Of a stretch of 64,000 bases of DNA, positions 1-21,818 are shown in pieces (within the stretch, counting starts at the first letter, position 1; each line of letters begins with the position of its first letter). The DNA is from Dipylidium caninum (Eukaryota; Platyhelminthes; Cestoda; Cyclophyllidea; Dipylidiidae): NCBI GenBank assembly GCA_017562135.1, contig QEYB01000026.1, positions 434,001 to 498,000 of the forward strand. The letters are read 5' to 3'. The notes below the pieces were generated by a model. The model saw nothing but the letters and a program-made list of their open reading frames with translations. It ran no database searches and had not been told where the DNA came from. Both the position numbers and the translations under genes were made by a program.

Positions 1-2238
1 CCACGGAACTTTTCCCCGACCCGATTGCAATGTCTGAAAGCGGCGTCGCAAATTACAATATTTTACTACTGTTAAAGTCAAAAGAAAAGAGGGATGTTAT
101 GTGTATCATTCAGTAGCTCGAGTAGTAGCCGAGAGAAACTGTGGGAAATAGTTCACAAGAACTATATTTCCGCAAGTTAGTAAAGTCCTGAAAATTACCT
201 ATTTCGCTAGGTAGCCACTTTGCGACCGCTGTTCTGTTTACCCAATCAAGCTCACCATATTCTATCTTTTATTTGCCATTGTCATTAAATAAAAGTGAGT
301 TTTAAAGGAAGTGGACCTACAACTTACAGGGATTATTAAATACTTGGTAATTTCTCATTGTCTTCCCAGTTTCCTACGCTTCATTCTACCGAAAAGACCA
401 GTAAAGCTTTAGGTGATCTCAGATTTCCTTCAATGCATATGCAAATTTTAAGGTTTCTATTCGCCAGAGAACAACAACTATGGGAGACCGAATGTCAAAA
501 CACGGTTAAAGAAAACTTTATTTTAATTAAACTCCACATACCTATGGTTACTGAACGGCGCCAATCCTCCCATTGATTAATATGCTACTTTTGCATCTTT
601 CTTGGAACTGCCCACCCTTTCTTGAGCAAAATGCCGATTTGCCAGCCCCGTAGTCACTTTCAATTAAGCTCTGCGTCGACGATACAACATTGAAATCTCA
701 TTAACCGCAATGAAATTGCAAATCGTCCCCTCCATACAAATGTCGCCAAGAATAATTAAGGTGCATTTGGAAAGATGTACGCTCTTGTGTAGCCCTTTGT
801 GGTGATATATTTTCCGAATTCACAGATAAAGGTGTGCAATCACTTTCGATATTAGTTCGGACACTGAGACGATTATTGCAATTGTTTTTATTGACAAAAG
901 GTAAGTTTCCTACGTGAAATTTTCTGCATGTGTGTTACGAATCCGATAATTTCATAGTCTGTACCAGAATTTATCTTTTGTATGGGAGACCAGCGAAACC
1001 GACATTGCAGGAGCTTATTTTGCACCACAGACAAGGGCGCCAAGGCTTACTTCAACCATGCTTGAGCAAATTTTTGAGATGTAGAAGACATCGAATGTTC
1101 AGTGAATCACAAAACAATAGGTAAATAATACCACGAAATGAAAATCCCCAGTGTAAAAGTCAATTATCTGCGCTCCTCACCATCGTTCTCCTAGCCCGAT
1201 GGGGGCAAAGTGAACGCAAAGCCCCGAATAGATAAGACCACTTTGTTGCCACCCCGAGGCGATACTTTGTTACCTTCAGTCAATGTGGCTGAATGTGGGT
1301 GACAGTTGAGAAAAGTAATCTTCTTAAATGTTATTGTTACACGCTAGTGTAATGATCTTCATTTTAATACTAAATTTAGCATCTAATCTATAAAGTATCT
1401 TCAAGATTTTCAACGTCATGTTTAGAAGCTTTAAAGTGATTCGAAGTCATTTATTAAAAATTAGAAAAAATGTTGTCCCCACAAGATTTTGTTTACCTCC
1501 AATGAAGGTGCGTAATTAGACTAATTCACTGAGTGCACATAATAAATTCTTCCTTGAAAACTATTCAAAAGCCAAAGTTTGGAATCGACTAATAACAGGC
1601 AAAAAGCAGTGAACGAAAACTTCCTCCGAAGGTTTGTGTATTTTGGGCAAGATGTGGAAAAGAGAGAGGATGAAGAACGATTGAACTCTTTTGAGTGCCA
1701 TATTTGTGGTGTGACAAATTTGGTATCATTTCATTGACCATTTTAATTGTTAACCTTATTAACAATAATTTGGTAAATGCGTGTTTATCGAAGAAATAAC
1801 TTTCGCGGACAAGTATTCAAAGCTGTTCCATAGTAACCACAACTTCATTGCAACCAGCCAAAGCAAAGGGCAAACAAATTTACGAGAGATTTAGTATCAG
1901 ACTGGACTTTAGGAATTCACCGAACTGAAGGTTTGTATATCAGTTATGGCTGTGCACTGACTGTTAGAGACAAAGTTACAAGGTCTTCGTAGGAACATGA
2001 CTTTATACACGTCGATTTAACGCGGTGCATGGTTTGAATAACACTATAAAGACAAGTAACGCAAAACTATATGAGTGCCTAGGCAATTATAAACTGTGAT
2101 CAACATAATAGGTAGGCTTTGGTTTTAAGTTACATACTTTTAGGCCCCATTATTGAGTGGAAAGTTTGTTTGGAAAAGTTTTCTAAGGGCCGCCATTTTC
2201 GATTGCTGCTTGTAAGTGTGCTACGGTGTCGGTTCTAA
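1..2238. other. Region without a recognised gene
   Basis: No open reading frame here resembles a known protein and none is long or joined to others by convincing splice sites. The sequence is AT-rich single-copy-looking DNA. The end next to CCDC130 must hold that gene's promoter and 5' leader, but no TATA-like element stands out. Confidence 0.5.
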
Positions 2239-3417
2239 ATGGTAAGGTTGGCGGCTGGAATATTTTTGTATCGTAGGGTGAAAGAAAGGGAACAAATAAA
2301 TATTACCCGCCTGACTTTGATCCCGCCAAACATAGAAGTCTAAATGCTTACCATGGAGTCCATGCTCTACGCGAACGTGGCCGCAAAGCCGATAAAGGCA
2401 TCATTATTATTCGCTTCGAAATGCCTTACAATGCGTGGTGTTTGTCGTGCAAAAAACCAATTGGTATGGGTGTTCGGTATAATGCTGAAAAGAAAAAGGT
2501 TGGCAACTATCATTCAACCCCCATATTCCAATTTTCCATGAACTGTGCAATGTGTGCCGGCAAAATTGTAATGCAAACAGATCCTCAAAACTTTGACTAC
2601 ATTTGTGTAGAAGGTATACGCCGTAAGGTCCAGGTTTGGGATCCGCAAGAAAATGAACAAATCGTTGTTCCAGGTTAGCACCACCAACTGGGCAGTCCTG
2701 ATATTTACTACATAGATTACAAAGAAAGACAGAAACTTGTATCTGACCCCATGTATCACGTTGAGTACGGGGTCAAAGACAAAGAAAAAGCTGCTTTATT
2801 ATATCCTGCTCTGTCTGTACTCGAATCGGATCGTGAAGGCCTTAAGGACGACTTTGCTCTTAACTACCTCGCCCGGAAACACTTACGAGTAATGTCTTTG
2901 ATTGTTAAAAATGATTCTACTAGGAAGCGAAAAGACTTTCGAATATTGTTAACGAAAAAGATGAAGCTCTGAAACGTCGCCTCTCATTGACGGGAAGTCA
3001 TGTTAATATTTTACAGGAAGCAGATGAAGACGTAAAGAAAGCAAAACTAATGCGACTGCTTAACACAAGTGGGTTTATATACCTAATGATTTAGAATTAG
3101 ATCACGAATTGGTCAGCAACGGGAATCGCAAATTTGTTCTTGAAACCTCCAAAGATTCGGTGTCCGAAAGGATACCAGATGGTTACATATCTACTCAAGT
3201 CAAAAATGCTACATCTCGTGGGCTTGAAAAACGGACCAACGCGCCTGAAACTAATGAAGGTGTTTTCAGTGCACCGACCCTTAACGAGTCCCTGTCGCGA
3301 GCACTTCTTGCAGGAAGAGTGCGTAAGATCAAAACCAAAGATGACGTCCCAGCCAACAAAAAGAACGACGAAGAGAAGAGTTTGTCAAGCCTTGTTGCCT
3401 ACGATGATAGCGAGTGA
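2239..3417 (+). CDS. CCDC130: YJU2/CWC16-family splicing factor (CCDC130-like)
   Basis: Family members are spliceosome-associated proteins. Exon 1 codes only for the start ATG (2239-2241). A 35-nt intron (2242-2276) leads to exon 2, which reads GERKGTNKYYPPDFDP, closely matching the conserved start of CCDC130. Two Cys-x2-Cys pairs (about residues 56/59 and 91/94) fit the family zinc site, and NAEKKKVGNY and DDFALN are conserved blocks. Introns at 2674-2715 (42 nt) and 2889-2923 (35 nt) keep the frame. Near 3067-3094 the frame jumps: the upstream frame stops, and the downstream frame runs cleanly to the stop at 3415-3417. That needs either a 26-nt intron (3069-3094) or a one-base indel. The C-terminus is charged and low in complexity, as in relatives. 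It ends tail-to-tail with NDUFS6, 131 bp away. Confidence 0.88.
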
Positions 3418-3548
3418 TTCAAAACCTTTTTGATACTGTAAATATGAAGGAAGGTCTAAATTACATAGGCCGTATGAGTAGTATAGTAGAGTTTGCCGCA
3501 AACGGATTGTATTGGCACTAATACAGACGTTGAATAATGAACATGGGG

Positions 3549-4275
3549 TCAAAATTCCTGAGGTTGATTTAGGGTGACTTTTTCGTAACGCAGACCGCAG
3601 TAACCACAGGTATGAGGTCCGGGTTTATCCTAGAATACGAAAAAAGTTATAATAAGCGTTAGCTAGAAGATGTGATCGTACTAAATTGATGTAGACTTTG
3701 GGGTGTCCTAGGGCCCCGTGACCGCCATTGCATGCGACGACGCGGTCGGTGACCTTTTTCGGAGGTACGCTGTTGATGAGATCGATGGCGAAATGTTTAT
3801 TAACCTGTGGGTAGACACGACGTTGAAGTAGAAAATAGGATGAATAGGCTTGGGCAATCGTAGTGCTAGGGGCGGGGCGTGAGTATAAAACATGAAATAG
3901 AGCTTCGAAATCTTTAGGACGTGTAACAGCACGAAAAAAAAGTAAAAGAAAGATTTGTAGAGGTGGCACCCAGGTCTCTTTTTTGACGAGGGAGATCGCG
4001 TGTTACGTGGTAGAGACGAAAGGCCTTACTTATCAGAATCTGAAATTCTAGAACAGATTCCAACAGGGGCGCTGCCACTTACCAGTTTCGGTGACTGCAT
4101 GAATCGTGCAGAACGGCAATCGTTAGCCTCGAAGACCTTCAAGGACCGAGTCAAATTTAGCAAGACTAACCTGTCCCGTATGTGTTTTCACTACGGCAGA
4201 CTTTACAGCGTTAGGTGCAGTTAGAGTGGTAGGACGCAACACTTTAAGGACATTTTTGAGCAGCTTTCGAAGCAT
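3549..4275 (-). CDS. NDUFS6: NADH:ubiquinone oxidoreductase iron-sulfur protein 6, mitochondrial
   Basis: Accessory zinc-binding subunit of respiratory complex I, in the mitochondrial matrix arm. Four exons give a complete 120-residue protein: 4171-4275 (basic presequence [13 protein letters not shown], ending THTGQ), 4083-4136 ([12 protein letters not shown]), 3682-3804 ([21 protein letters not shown]) and 3549-3629 ([10 protein letters not shown]). Introns are 34 nt (4137-4170), 278 nt (3805-4082) and 52 nt (3630-3681), all GT-AG and phase 0. The C-terminal C-G-Y-C-G-L-R motif and an upstream Cys and His form the zinc site. The human protein is 124 residues, so length fits. Met at 4275 is preferred over an in-frame Met at 4326 because it gives a typical matrix-targeting start. 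Confidence 0.93.
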
Positions 4276-4580
4276 CCCTTCGGTTGGAAAGTCCTTGGAA
4301 AATTTCACCTTGAGGGTGAGGATCATTATCCGTAGTGTTGAATCGGGTTAACTAGAGGCGTCAAAAATTTATCTTACAGCTGTCTAAAGAAAAAAATTTA
4401 CTTGAATTCATTTAATTATTTACATGAATTTATTAGTTTAATTTAATCGGGACACAGTTTGACAATTAGCTAATGGAAATTACATTATGTTAAAAAGTTT
4501 ATGTGGATAAACTTTATCATGATTTCTTAGACAAAATAAAAATTATTGAATATTTAGTCGGACAGGCCGGTGTATCCACA
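4276..4580. promoter_or_regulatory. Divergent promoter interval between NDUFS6 and OSTM1
   Basis: About 300 bp separates the two start codons, which face away from each other. It is strongly AT-rich around 4380-4500. No canonical TATA box or other named site was identified. The promoter role is inferred from gene orientation only. Confidence 0.4.
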
Positions 4581-5689
4581 ATGGCACGCTTCATCGGCGT
4601 TGCCCTGTTGGTGAATTTTATGACTACCATTTATGGGTCCACAAACGGGGCGTGTGAGTCATACTTCGACAATCTAACTACAGTGGTCGGGGTAACATAC
4701 TCCTGTTTTGGGAAGTACAGCCAACCTCTTTCCTTGTGTGGGCAATGTCATCATGAATTCAAGCTCTTAGAGCGTTTGTTCGATGACACGGAGACAAAGA
4801 ACCCCATCGGTACACCCTGTAACTTTTTTCTGAGACGTGAAAACTTGCTTCAGGTGCGAAACTTACTTTTCTGCTTTATACAATTGTTACCTGTAACCTT
4901 TCGTCTATTCTCTAAGCTTTTTTTCACTTAAAGGAAATCTTTGCATAGGTCTTCTGGCAACTCAATAATGATGTCCATAATTTGCTAATAGTGCCATAAT
5001 ATTTCAACTTTCTTGCTGAAAACCCTGTTTGGGCTCGAAGAGTTAGATCTATTGCGACTTGTCAGTTTCTCATGGTTATCTAGAACTCTTTTTTTTTACA
5101 GCCACTGGCTCGAGCCGCATCATCTATCCAAAAAATTTGGCATGACGCCTACTGTAACCAATGCATAATTGAATCAAATCCTACAAGTAACCTTGAACCG
5201 ACTTCTTTTGATTTTAAAGATAACTTCTCGATTTACAATCTCTCGGCATATAATAACCTCACCCAGAACTTTTTCAAGTATGTCCAGAACTTCGCAAATT
5301 GCGTTTCCGCCCACGTTTTAAATAGTGATGTTTCCCCTTTGGATCCGATAAATTTCCCAAATCAATTAACCATCCATCTGAACAAAAGCGTTTGTTCCGA
5401 CTGCGTGGAGAAATACACTCAGCTTTACAAGGCCTACGAAACATGGGCGCATTTGACTTCGGGTGATAAAAATTGGTCTTGGCTCATTAAGGAGACCACT
5501 CTAGTGTATCATCACGAACTATGCACCGATGCAGTAGATGCTATGAATCGTTCGGAGACCGTATGGTCAACCATCCTCCACTGTCCCAATCCATCTAACC
5601 TAAAAGTGTCGGTCCTCCTCCTGCCACTCACCATTTGCATCATTGTGGGTATATTCCACCTGACAGTTCTCCCTTACTACCCGCGGTGA
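4581..5689 (+). CDS. OSTM1: OSTM1-like lysosomal membrane glycoprotein (CLC-7 beta subunit)
   Basis: OSTM1 is the obligate partner of the lysosomal chloride/proton exchanger CLC-7. Two exons, 4581-4853 and 5102-5689, are joined by a phase-0 intron (4854-5101) and encode 286 residues (human 334). The sequence shows an N-terminal signal peptide (MARFIGVALLVNFM), a Cys-rich luminal domain with C-x2-C pairs (LCGQC, YCNQC, CSDC), several N-x-S/T sites (for example NLS, NLT, NKS), the family-typical run CTDAVDAMN followed by W, and one C-terminal membrane helix (VSVLLLPLTICIIVGIFHL) with a short tail. The Met at 4581 is preferred over an in-frame Met at 4503 because the signal peptide starts there. 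The CLC-7 partner gene is in the same window (44.2-49.7 kb). Confidence 0.88.
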
Positions 5690-6378
5690 GATCATGCACG
5701 GAGCCGCATACCAATGACCTACCCTTCCTCCCTTTACGTAAGACTGCATTCCTAATACCGGAAGTGACTTTGGACTCTCAACCTGCAGAAGTCTCTGCCA
5801 CTAATGATAGATAAATTTATAATCTCCTTATATGACTATTTTTAACAAAGGTCATTTGTGCCAACATGAAGGTCGAAAGGGAGCTCCCTTTCGACTAAGG
5901 GCATCCTTTGTTAGATCTTCCAAGTCTCCTAGGTGTTTGTCTATGTGCTGAAGTAAAATTGCACTTGTTAAGGGTACGTGGTTGTAAGCGCATACAGTGC
6001 AAGGACGCAAAACAACTGAAAAAGGATATTCTTGCTGTTTACTTTATCTGTCATTTTCAACAAAGTTTCTTGAAAGTTTTCAATTATGCTGTGGACCTAT
6101 TGGTAAATACTAGCGACTTGAACAAATTTACGTCTACTTCCGCAGCTTCTTCTCCAAGAAGTTCACTAACTTCTGCCTTTGCAAAATCTTTATTCGGCAT
6201 TTTTGCGTCCGTGTTTTGAATTTGCACATCGATTAGGCTGTTCACCAATCATATTTCGCGAAATTGACATCAATTTTCTCATTATACAAAATGTACATTC
6301 AGACTGATATTTATGAGTCGCGACCGGCGAAGATAAAATCCATAAACAGGAAACAAGTAGATTAAATTTCATAGACTT
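5690..6378. other. Convergent intergenic space with an unassigned 103-codon ORF
   Basis: This holds the 3' ends of OSTM1 (+) and eIF2D (-). On the minus strand an AATAAA signal lies at 6194-6189, about 185 nt past the eIF2D stop, so part of this is eIF2D 3'UTR. A plus-strand open frame without an ATG (5908-6219) contains a helical-looking run (YFICHFQQSFLKVFNYAVDL) and a Ser/Ala-rich end. It resembles no family I know and may be chance. Confidence 0.35.
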
Positions 6379-8686
6379 TTAGCGCGTTGACTTGCGGTCA
6401 GATTTCTTGTTTTTTTCCGGTTCCTTGTATCCTTGTATCCAGTTCTTTGGAAACCCGAATGTTTCTAAAAATAAAACTACAAGTATCTGAATGTACCTGT
6501 CAAAATCTTTGACAGAACGATTCGATGACTCCCTTGAGTCTGAACAACCATTGTATTTGGATAAAGAGAGTCCTCTTTTAGACTAGCAGAGCAACTCAAC
6601 TTTGTTTGAATGTATTTAACAAAGCGTTTGAGATCGATGCCAAAGTGATCGAGACCAGCAATACGAGTCTAAAACCAGAAACCCATTCTTAATCTAATAG
6701 AATATTTTAATGCAGGGTTTGGCGTTGACATACCACATCCTTGCCGCGCTGTTTGGACTCATAGAGATTCAGCTTTATATTAGATCTGTTCATTACAATC
6801 ACGGACGGAAGCTTGCTTTCCAAAGGGTAAGTTATGCGATATGCCGAGGTAAGTCCCTTTGTCAAAGATTTAATTAAATTCCGGAAAGTTATCTGGAAGC
6901 ATGGTTTGGCAAGTGTGCTTTCGGGCGATTCTTGGAGCAGATTAGGTTCACAAACCCGTGTCAGAAGGGCGTTAACACTTACCAAACTAAGCATAAATGA
7001 AAACAATCGATAACTGGTAGCGTTACTCACTCTCTATCATTCAAGTCCCTGAGATGGTTTGAGTCGATATAGGCTCCGACAAGACGGTAAATATCAGATA
7101 GGCTGATATTATCGCCAGTGCTTAAGTCATTGATGAACAAGTAAGGTAAGATAATACCTGTAGCCAGCGGATGCAAAAAAGGGAGAAACCAGAGAGTTAA
7201 TTATGCGCACCTCCTCGAAAACAGGGGGCCCAAAATAGAAATCGTCTACGGTGATTTAGGCAATTGAAGAATTGTTCTCCAATCGATGCAATTGGGGTAA
7301 ACCCCGTGCTATCTCATTCAATCTGACCAGAGGATAAAAATTATTTAAACTTACTTTGGGTGATGTTTCTGGAATGCTGTCAAACGCTTAACACCTATAT
7401 CAACACTTTCTAGAGTAATGTAACCTTCGTCTGCCATATGCTCCAGAAAAATATTAACCTGAGAGAAGGAGATTGATCCTGTTATTAGAGGGGGTTACCT
7501 TCTTGTAAGATGTTGTTTTAATATCCAGTTTCTCGCCATTAGGACTATAAATAACGCCAAAGAGAAAACAAAAGTAGGACATACCAATTTGATTTCATAT
7601 GTTTTGCATAGAATATATTGACAGGAAGAGGTAAATCCGATATCTCCAAGGAATAGAGAGCGGATATAAAGCAGAACATTAGCAGTTCGTCCCCACTGAG
7701 CTCACCTTGAAGAAAAGTAGTAGTAGAACTGTCACAAAGCGAAAGATGCATCTAAACATTCAAAGTGCAAACTCACCCTGAGAGTCTATACGATTGGCCC
7801 TTTTCGAGACCACATTGTCAGTAGAAAGGCCAGCATTAATGCAATTGACTTCGACCTCATTTTGCAGCTCGTATGATGCCAAGATATCAGGCGGGCAAAA
7901 TTCACTGGAGTTGGGGAAGTATCGCAAATTTAAGATTAGTAGGTGCCGAAGCATGTGAGTAATAAACACAACTTACGCTAACTTATCCTGAGCCGTGTGA
8001 AGAATGGAGATAAATGTTTCTTTGCTATCGACTGTGTTGATCTCGGCTGCACCAATGCTGCAAGTACCAACAGCAAAGGGTTGAGAGCACTTTAAGTGCG
8101 GTGTCTCTCCTGAAATCGCACTCACGAAACAAATAGACGACTTTTGTAATAAATTTATCGAATTTCCAAAAGGTTGTTCTCTAATCACATTGCAGATCAA
8201 AAGATCTAATTATAAGTGAGAAGTCAAAAATATGATTCACATACCAGAGCCACAGCATACCCTCCCCATGAGCTGAGAGTACGTGTAAACAATAGGAATA
8301 CGGGACGAAGACAACAATGAGAAAAAGAAAACTGGGATGGATTTATTGTAAACGTTTGCGCACCTGTAGGGAACATTCTGCCTCCGTGGATAAAAACCAA
8401 AGGCACACCATCGAAGAAATAACACAGTACATCTTGCTGTGTGCACGTATGAATCTTGAGTTGTACAACGGCTTTACCCTTGAAGATTGCATTGGAGTCT
8501 TCGGCCACTACGCCTATGACTTTTCTTATTTTTTCAATCAATTCATTCCTTTAGTATGGGAGAGAACAGGTAACGCGTGTTAAATTTTAATGCCACATTT
8601 ATTTAAGCAGGATTGGAAACAACTTACCGTTTTTTGCCTCGAAGGGTTACCTCTGACCGGACTTTTAACGGATTAAGGAAAAGCAT
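6379..8686 (-). CDS. EIF2D: Translation initiation factor eIF2D (ligatin)
   Basis: eIF2D delivers initiator tRNA independently of eIF2 and helps recycle 40S subunits. All family blocks can be followed down the minus strand. The start (8686) and exon 1 encode MLFLNPLKVRSEV. The N-terminal domain holds VIGVVAEDSN and FFDGVPLVFIHGGRMFPT. A PUA-like block covers ICFVSAISGE to FAVGTCSIGAAE and ILHTAQDKL. Near 7.75 kb is a winged-helix start, LLMFCFISALYSLEISDLPLP, then VNIFLEHMADEGYITL (7.45 kb) and an SWIB-like block ISLSDIYRLVGAYID (7.1 kb). The SUI1 domain follows as LIKSLTKGLTSAYRITYP, KDVTRIAGLDHFGIDLKRF and a last exon ending at 6379 with FGFPKNWIQGYKEPEK. Introns are small and GT-AG. Not every junction in the middle was resolved. 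It is head-to-head with POLQ. Confidence 0.9.
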
Positions 8687-8755
8687 CTCGAGCAAGTGTA
8701 TAGAGCAAGTGCGCAGGATGAATGTACCGACGACGACGAAACGCCTCTTGTTGAA
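8687..8755. promoter_or_regulatory. Very short divergent interval between EIF2D and POLQ
   Basis: The eIF2D start codon (minus, 8686) and the first in-frame Met proposed for POLQ (plus, 8756) are about 70 bp apart, which implies a shared bidirectional promoter or overlapping leaders. The POLQ frame is open upstream to 8696 without ATG, so a 5' exon or trans-spliced leader is possible. No TATA box is visible. Confidence 0.45.
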
Positions 8756-18966
<10,211 letters not shown>

Positions 18967-19062
18967 ATTCGATGGTATCATGTAGCACATTCCACTCGGT
19001 GGCTATTTTCTATTGTTTTCGTGATGCATGTAATGCGGCAAAATGCAAGTTATTTAATATTG

Positions 19063-19068
19063 AATAAA
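19063..19068 (+). terminator. Poly(A) signal AATAAA after POLQ
   Basis: A canonical hexamer about 100 nt downstream of the POLQ stop. A second AATAAA lies at 19226-19231. Confidence 0.55.
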
Positions 19069-20433
19069 AAGGATATTTGGTCTGATAAATCATCTTTTAT
19101 ATTTTTTAGAACATTTCGCTTAATTTCTTCCTGTTTAGCAAGTCGATTAGGCAAGCAAAGACGTTTTTATCACATATCAGAAGGAATGAATTATGTGTGG
19201 CTCAAACGCCGCGTACCACGAGTAAAATAAAGCCAATGGCGTTTGCGTTAGTGGTCGTTCATTTCTGGTGTTGTCTTCGACACTTCTGGCGCCAATTATT
19301 CGGAAGAGTAGCTTGCGCAAATTTCTGCTTCCCGCCCCACGGATCGAATATTAGTTAAACTCCATCCTACGATGAACGCATTGTTTTCTGTTTTTACTAT
19401 CTGCGAAGAGCAAAGTCGGGGTTGCTGAGGATTCTGCCTGTTTCTTGGTGACTTTGTCATTGTTGCAGAGACTAAGTTTAATTTTGTCGGTTGTACGTGT
19501 GGCCGTTTTCATCCTGAGAGGGGGAGACGTTGAGAACGCACGTATCAACCAACTTCTGCGGGGTGCAGGGCGGGTACTTTCGCGGTATCAGGTTTTTGAG
19601 ACAACCAATGAGTTCTTGTATATCAAGTGTTCCAGCAAACATCGTCATGATTCGATGCTTGCTGTTGAGTCCACCTATAGCATTTTAGGCCTCCGACTTA
19701 ATATTAACCTTCACATTAGTTCCTTCCGGGCATCATAGATTTTAAGTTGTGGTTTGAGAATTGCTAAGCAACTTTGGTAGAGGCTGTATTCAATAATGGA
19801 ATGGGAATGCTTGAGTCTGCCAGTAAGCATAACATCGAGGCCTTACGTTCGGCCATGTCACCATTGATCTAATCCTTAAAGTGTGGTTCATCTAAATTTG
19901 AATATGTTATGCATATAGTTTCGTTATTTATTAGTGGAGGAAATGAATCAGCTCCAAACCCTTTCATAACAACAGCTGTTGTTTTACTAGTCCACAGTCG
20001 GAAAGCTTGAACCAAACGGTCAAGAAGAGCGTTTTGTTTGGTGAGTCGCTTTGACGCGTGAGCCAAGGGCGATCGTCAAAGTCCGTCATGCGGCCTTAGC
20101 TATTAGTGAATGAGTGGTTACGGCGTTAGCTTAGTCACCTACGTGAAAGCTACTTGCGATTCTGTCATGGACAGTATTCATCTACGCATAAATAAAGTAA
20201 CTCACCTTCTGTATTTGGCCTACTTTATCGGAAAATCAGACTACTTGATGCCTGCGCATCACCGGTAGGGTGCCAAGTTTTCGGATCTTGCCTTACGGTG
20301 TGGCCTTTTTACAGTGACCACTTAGCAGCGTTTCTTTGATATATAGCTGGCCCGGAACCCCGAGAGCGATTATTCTGTGTTCTGACTCCTTTCAGACGTT
20401 TTACACCAGGCTGAAAACCAGTCTATCTGAATA
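19069..20433. other. Interval between POLQ and HMCES
   Basis: No recognised gene. A plus-strand open frame at about 19445-19738 (with GGDVENARINQLLRGAGRVL) and an overlapping minus-strand frame at 19351-19548 (starting MIRAFSTSPP, presequence-like) both look moderately coding, but neither matches a family I know and no splice partners were found. A short unannotated gene here cannot be excluded. The HMCES promoter must lie near the right end. Confidence 0.35.
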
Positions 20434-21737
20434 ATGTGCGGCAGGACGGCTTGGTACCGCATATTTTTTATTTATTCTTAAAGTGCATTAAGTGAAGACG
20501 ATATTTTAAACCGACTCAATTCGCAATTTCTCCATCAAAGATTTAGGTGGCGTTCGTCACAACGCTTTGGTGACTTCTCTCCTTCATTTAACAAGGCTCC
20601 CGGGAGTTTCAAGTAACCTTCCATACTTCTTTGGCTTCCCCCCTTTTTCTTATTCTCTATATTAATCTAATTTAGTCCAGTCATAATTTCGTCAGCACAT
20701 TTGGACTCCGCATCAGATTCAGAAACTAATTACGATGTCGTCCAAGTCATGCGTTGGGGTCTGATACCCTCATTTGTCTCCAGCTTCGATCGTTGCTCAT
20801 CTTCAAACAAATTTTCTACAGCAAATGCACGTGCTGAGACCCTTCTTGAAAGACCTTCCTACGCAGATTGCATTAAGCGCAGCCAAAGATGTGTCATCAT
20901 TACACAGGGGTAGACTCATTTGGAAGTTCACGACCCTTGCAGGTTCTACGAGTGGAAAGAAATTGGAACTGGCAAAAAGCGTCCTTACTTTATTTCCCTT
21001 CCAGGTAAATTTGTCATGTAGTCACAGTTCACATTGTTTTACACGAGGCGAAAGAGGGTCGCTTCTGCTTATGGCAGGCATCTTCTCCGTAAGAGAGGAA
21101 AAATCGGTGAGTTCCCGATTGGCATACTATACGGTTTAGGTTTTCTCCTACAGTATCATCACCACGAAAGCCGTAAAAAGTATTGCTAATCTGCATCATC
21201 GCATGCCGGTATTATCCTCGTTTTACCGGATTATCGTTAAATAGGTCATTTTTACGGATCCTGAAGATATTTTCGAGTGGATTGACCCAAATTTATGTTC
21301 ACCTTTATCTGTATGTTTGTTACTGGAAAGCGTTTCACCCCTTGATTATGATTGTCTTTTATTTCAGACCCTGAGTGCTCTGGAGCGTTTGATAAACAAG
21401 TTAAGATCAATGAAGCTAGAAATATATCCTGTAACACCTTTGGTGAATTCTACTGCGTTTGACTCCCATTTGTGCATCGAACCTTGGGATCCTTCGATGT
21501 CGTAAGTCTACGCTATATAAACAGGTTGATTGCTTCCTCGCTACAAATCAATTATTTTTTGTGTTTGTCAATCATTAAGCTTCATTTCTTGACTTTCTAC
21601 GTAGGTCGCCTCAGGATTTTTCTAAAAATAAAAGGATTGATCAGTTCTTCACCAGTAAAAGAACAACCCCAAAGGACACAGAATCACCGGCATCTATGGA
21701 AGAACCTGTTTTTAAAAAGAAATTTGGAGGTAAATAA
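20434..21737 (+). CDS. HMCES: HMCES, SRAP-domain abasic-site processing protein
   Basis: SRAP proteins crosslink to abasic sites in single-stranded DNA through Cys2. The first coding exon is only 20 nt (20434-20453), encoding Met-Cys-Gly-Arg-Thr-Ala plus two bases. A 30-nt intron (20454-20483) follows and the frame resumes as CALSEDDILNRL. Active-site blocks are present: SPSFNKAPG, VMRWGLIPSFV, FSTANARAETLLERPSY, a GFYEWK block after a 33-nt intron (20910-20942), LLLMAGIF, and SIANLHHRMPV with the catalytic His. Cys2, the Asn of NARAE, the Glu of YEW and the His of HHRMP are all kept. The tail has an aromatic motif RIDQFF that resembles a PCNA-interacting box, with Asn in place of the first Gln. 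The stop is at 21735-21737. A few internal junctions remain approximate. Confidence 0.9.
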
Positions 21738-21818
21738 ATATGATAATGACTATATTGCTATGCTGCAAATCAGGTCGCTTTCATAATAGGTAGATGGAAA
21801 GTACGGATCATGTCGAGT

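Noticed and set aside
4000..4224. Plus-strand ORF of 74 codons with protein-like composition
   Set aside because: It lies antisense to NDUFS6 exons 1 and 2. The minus strand encodes THTGQ and [12 protein letters not shown], which match NDUFS6 and join through a 34-nt intron, so the plus-strand ORF is a shadow.
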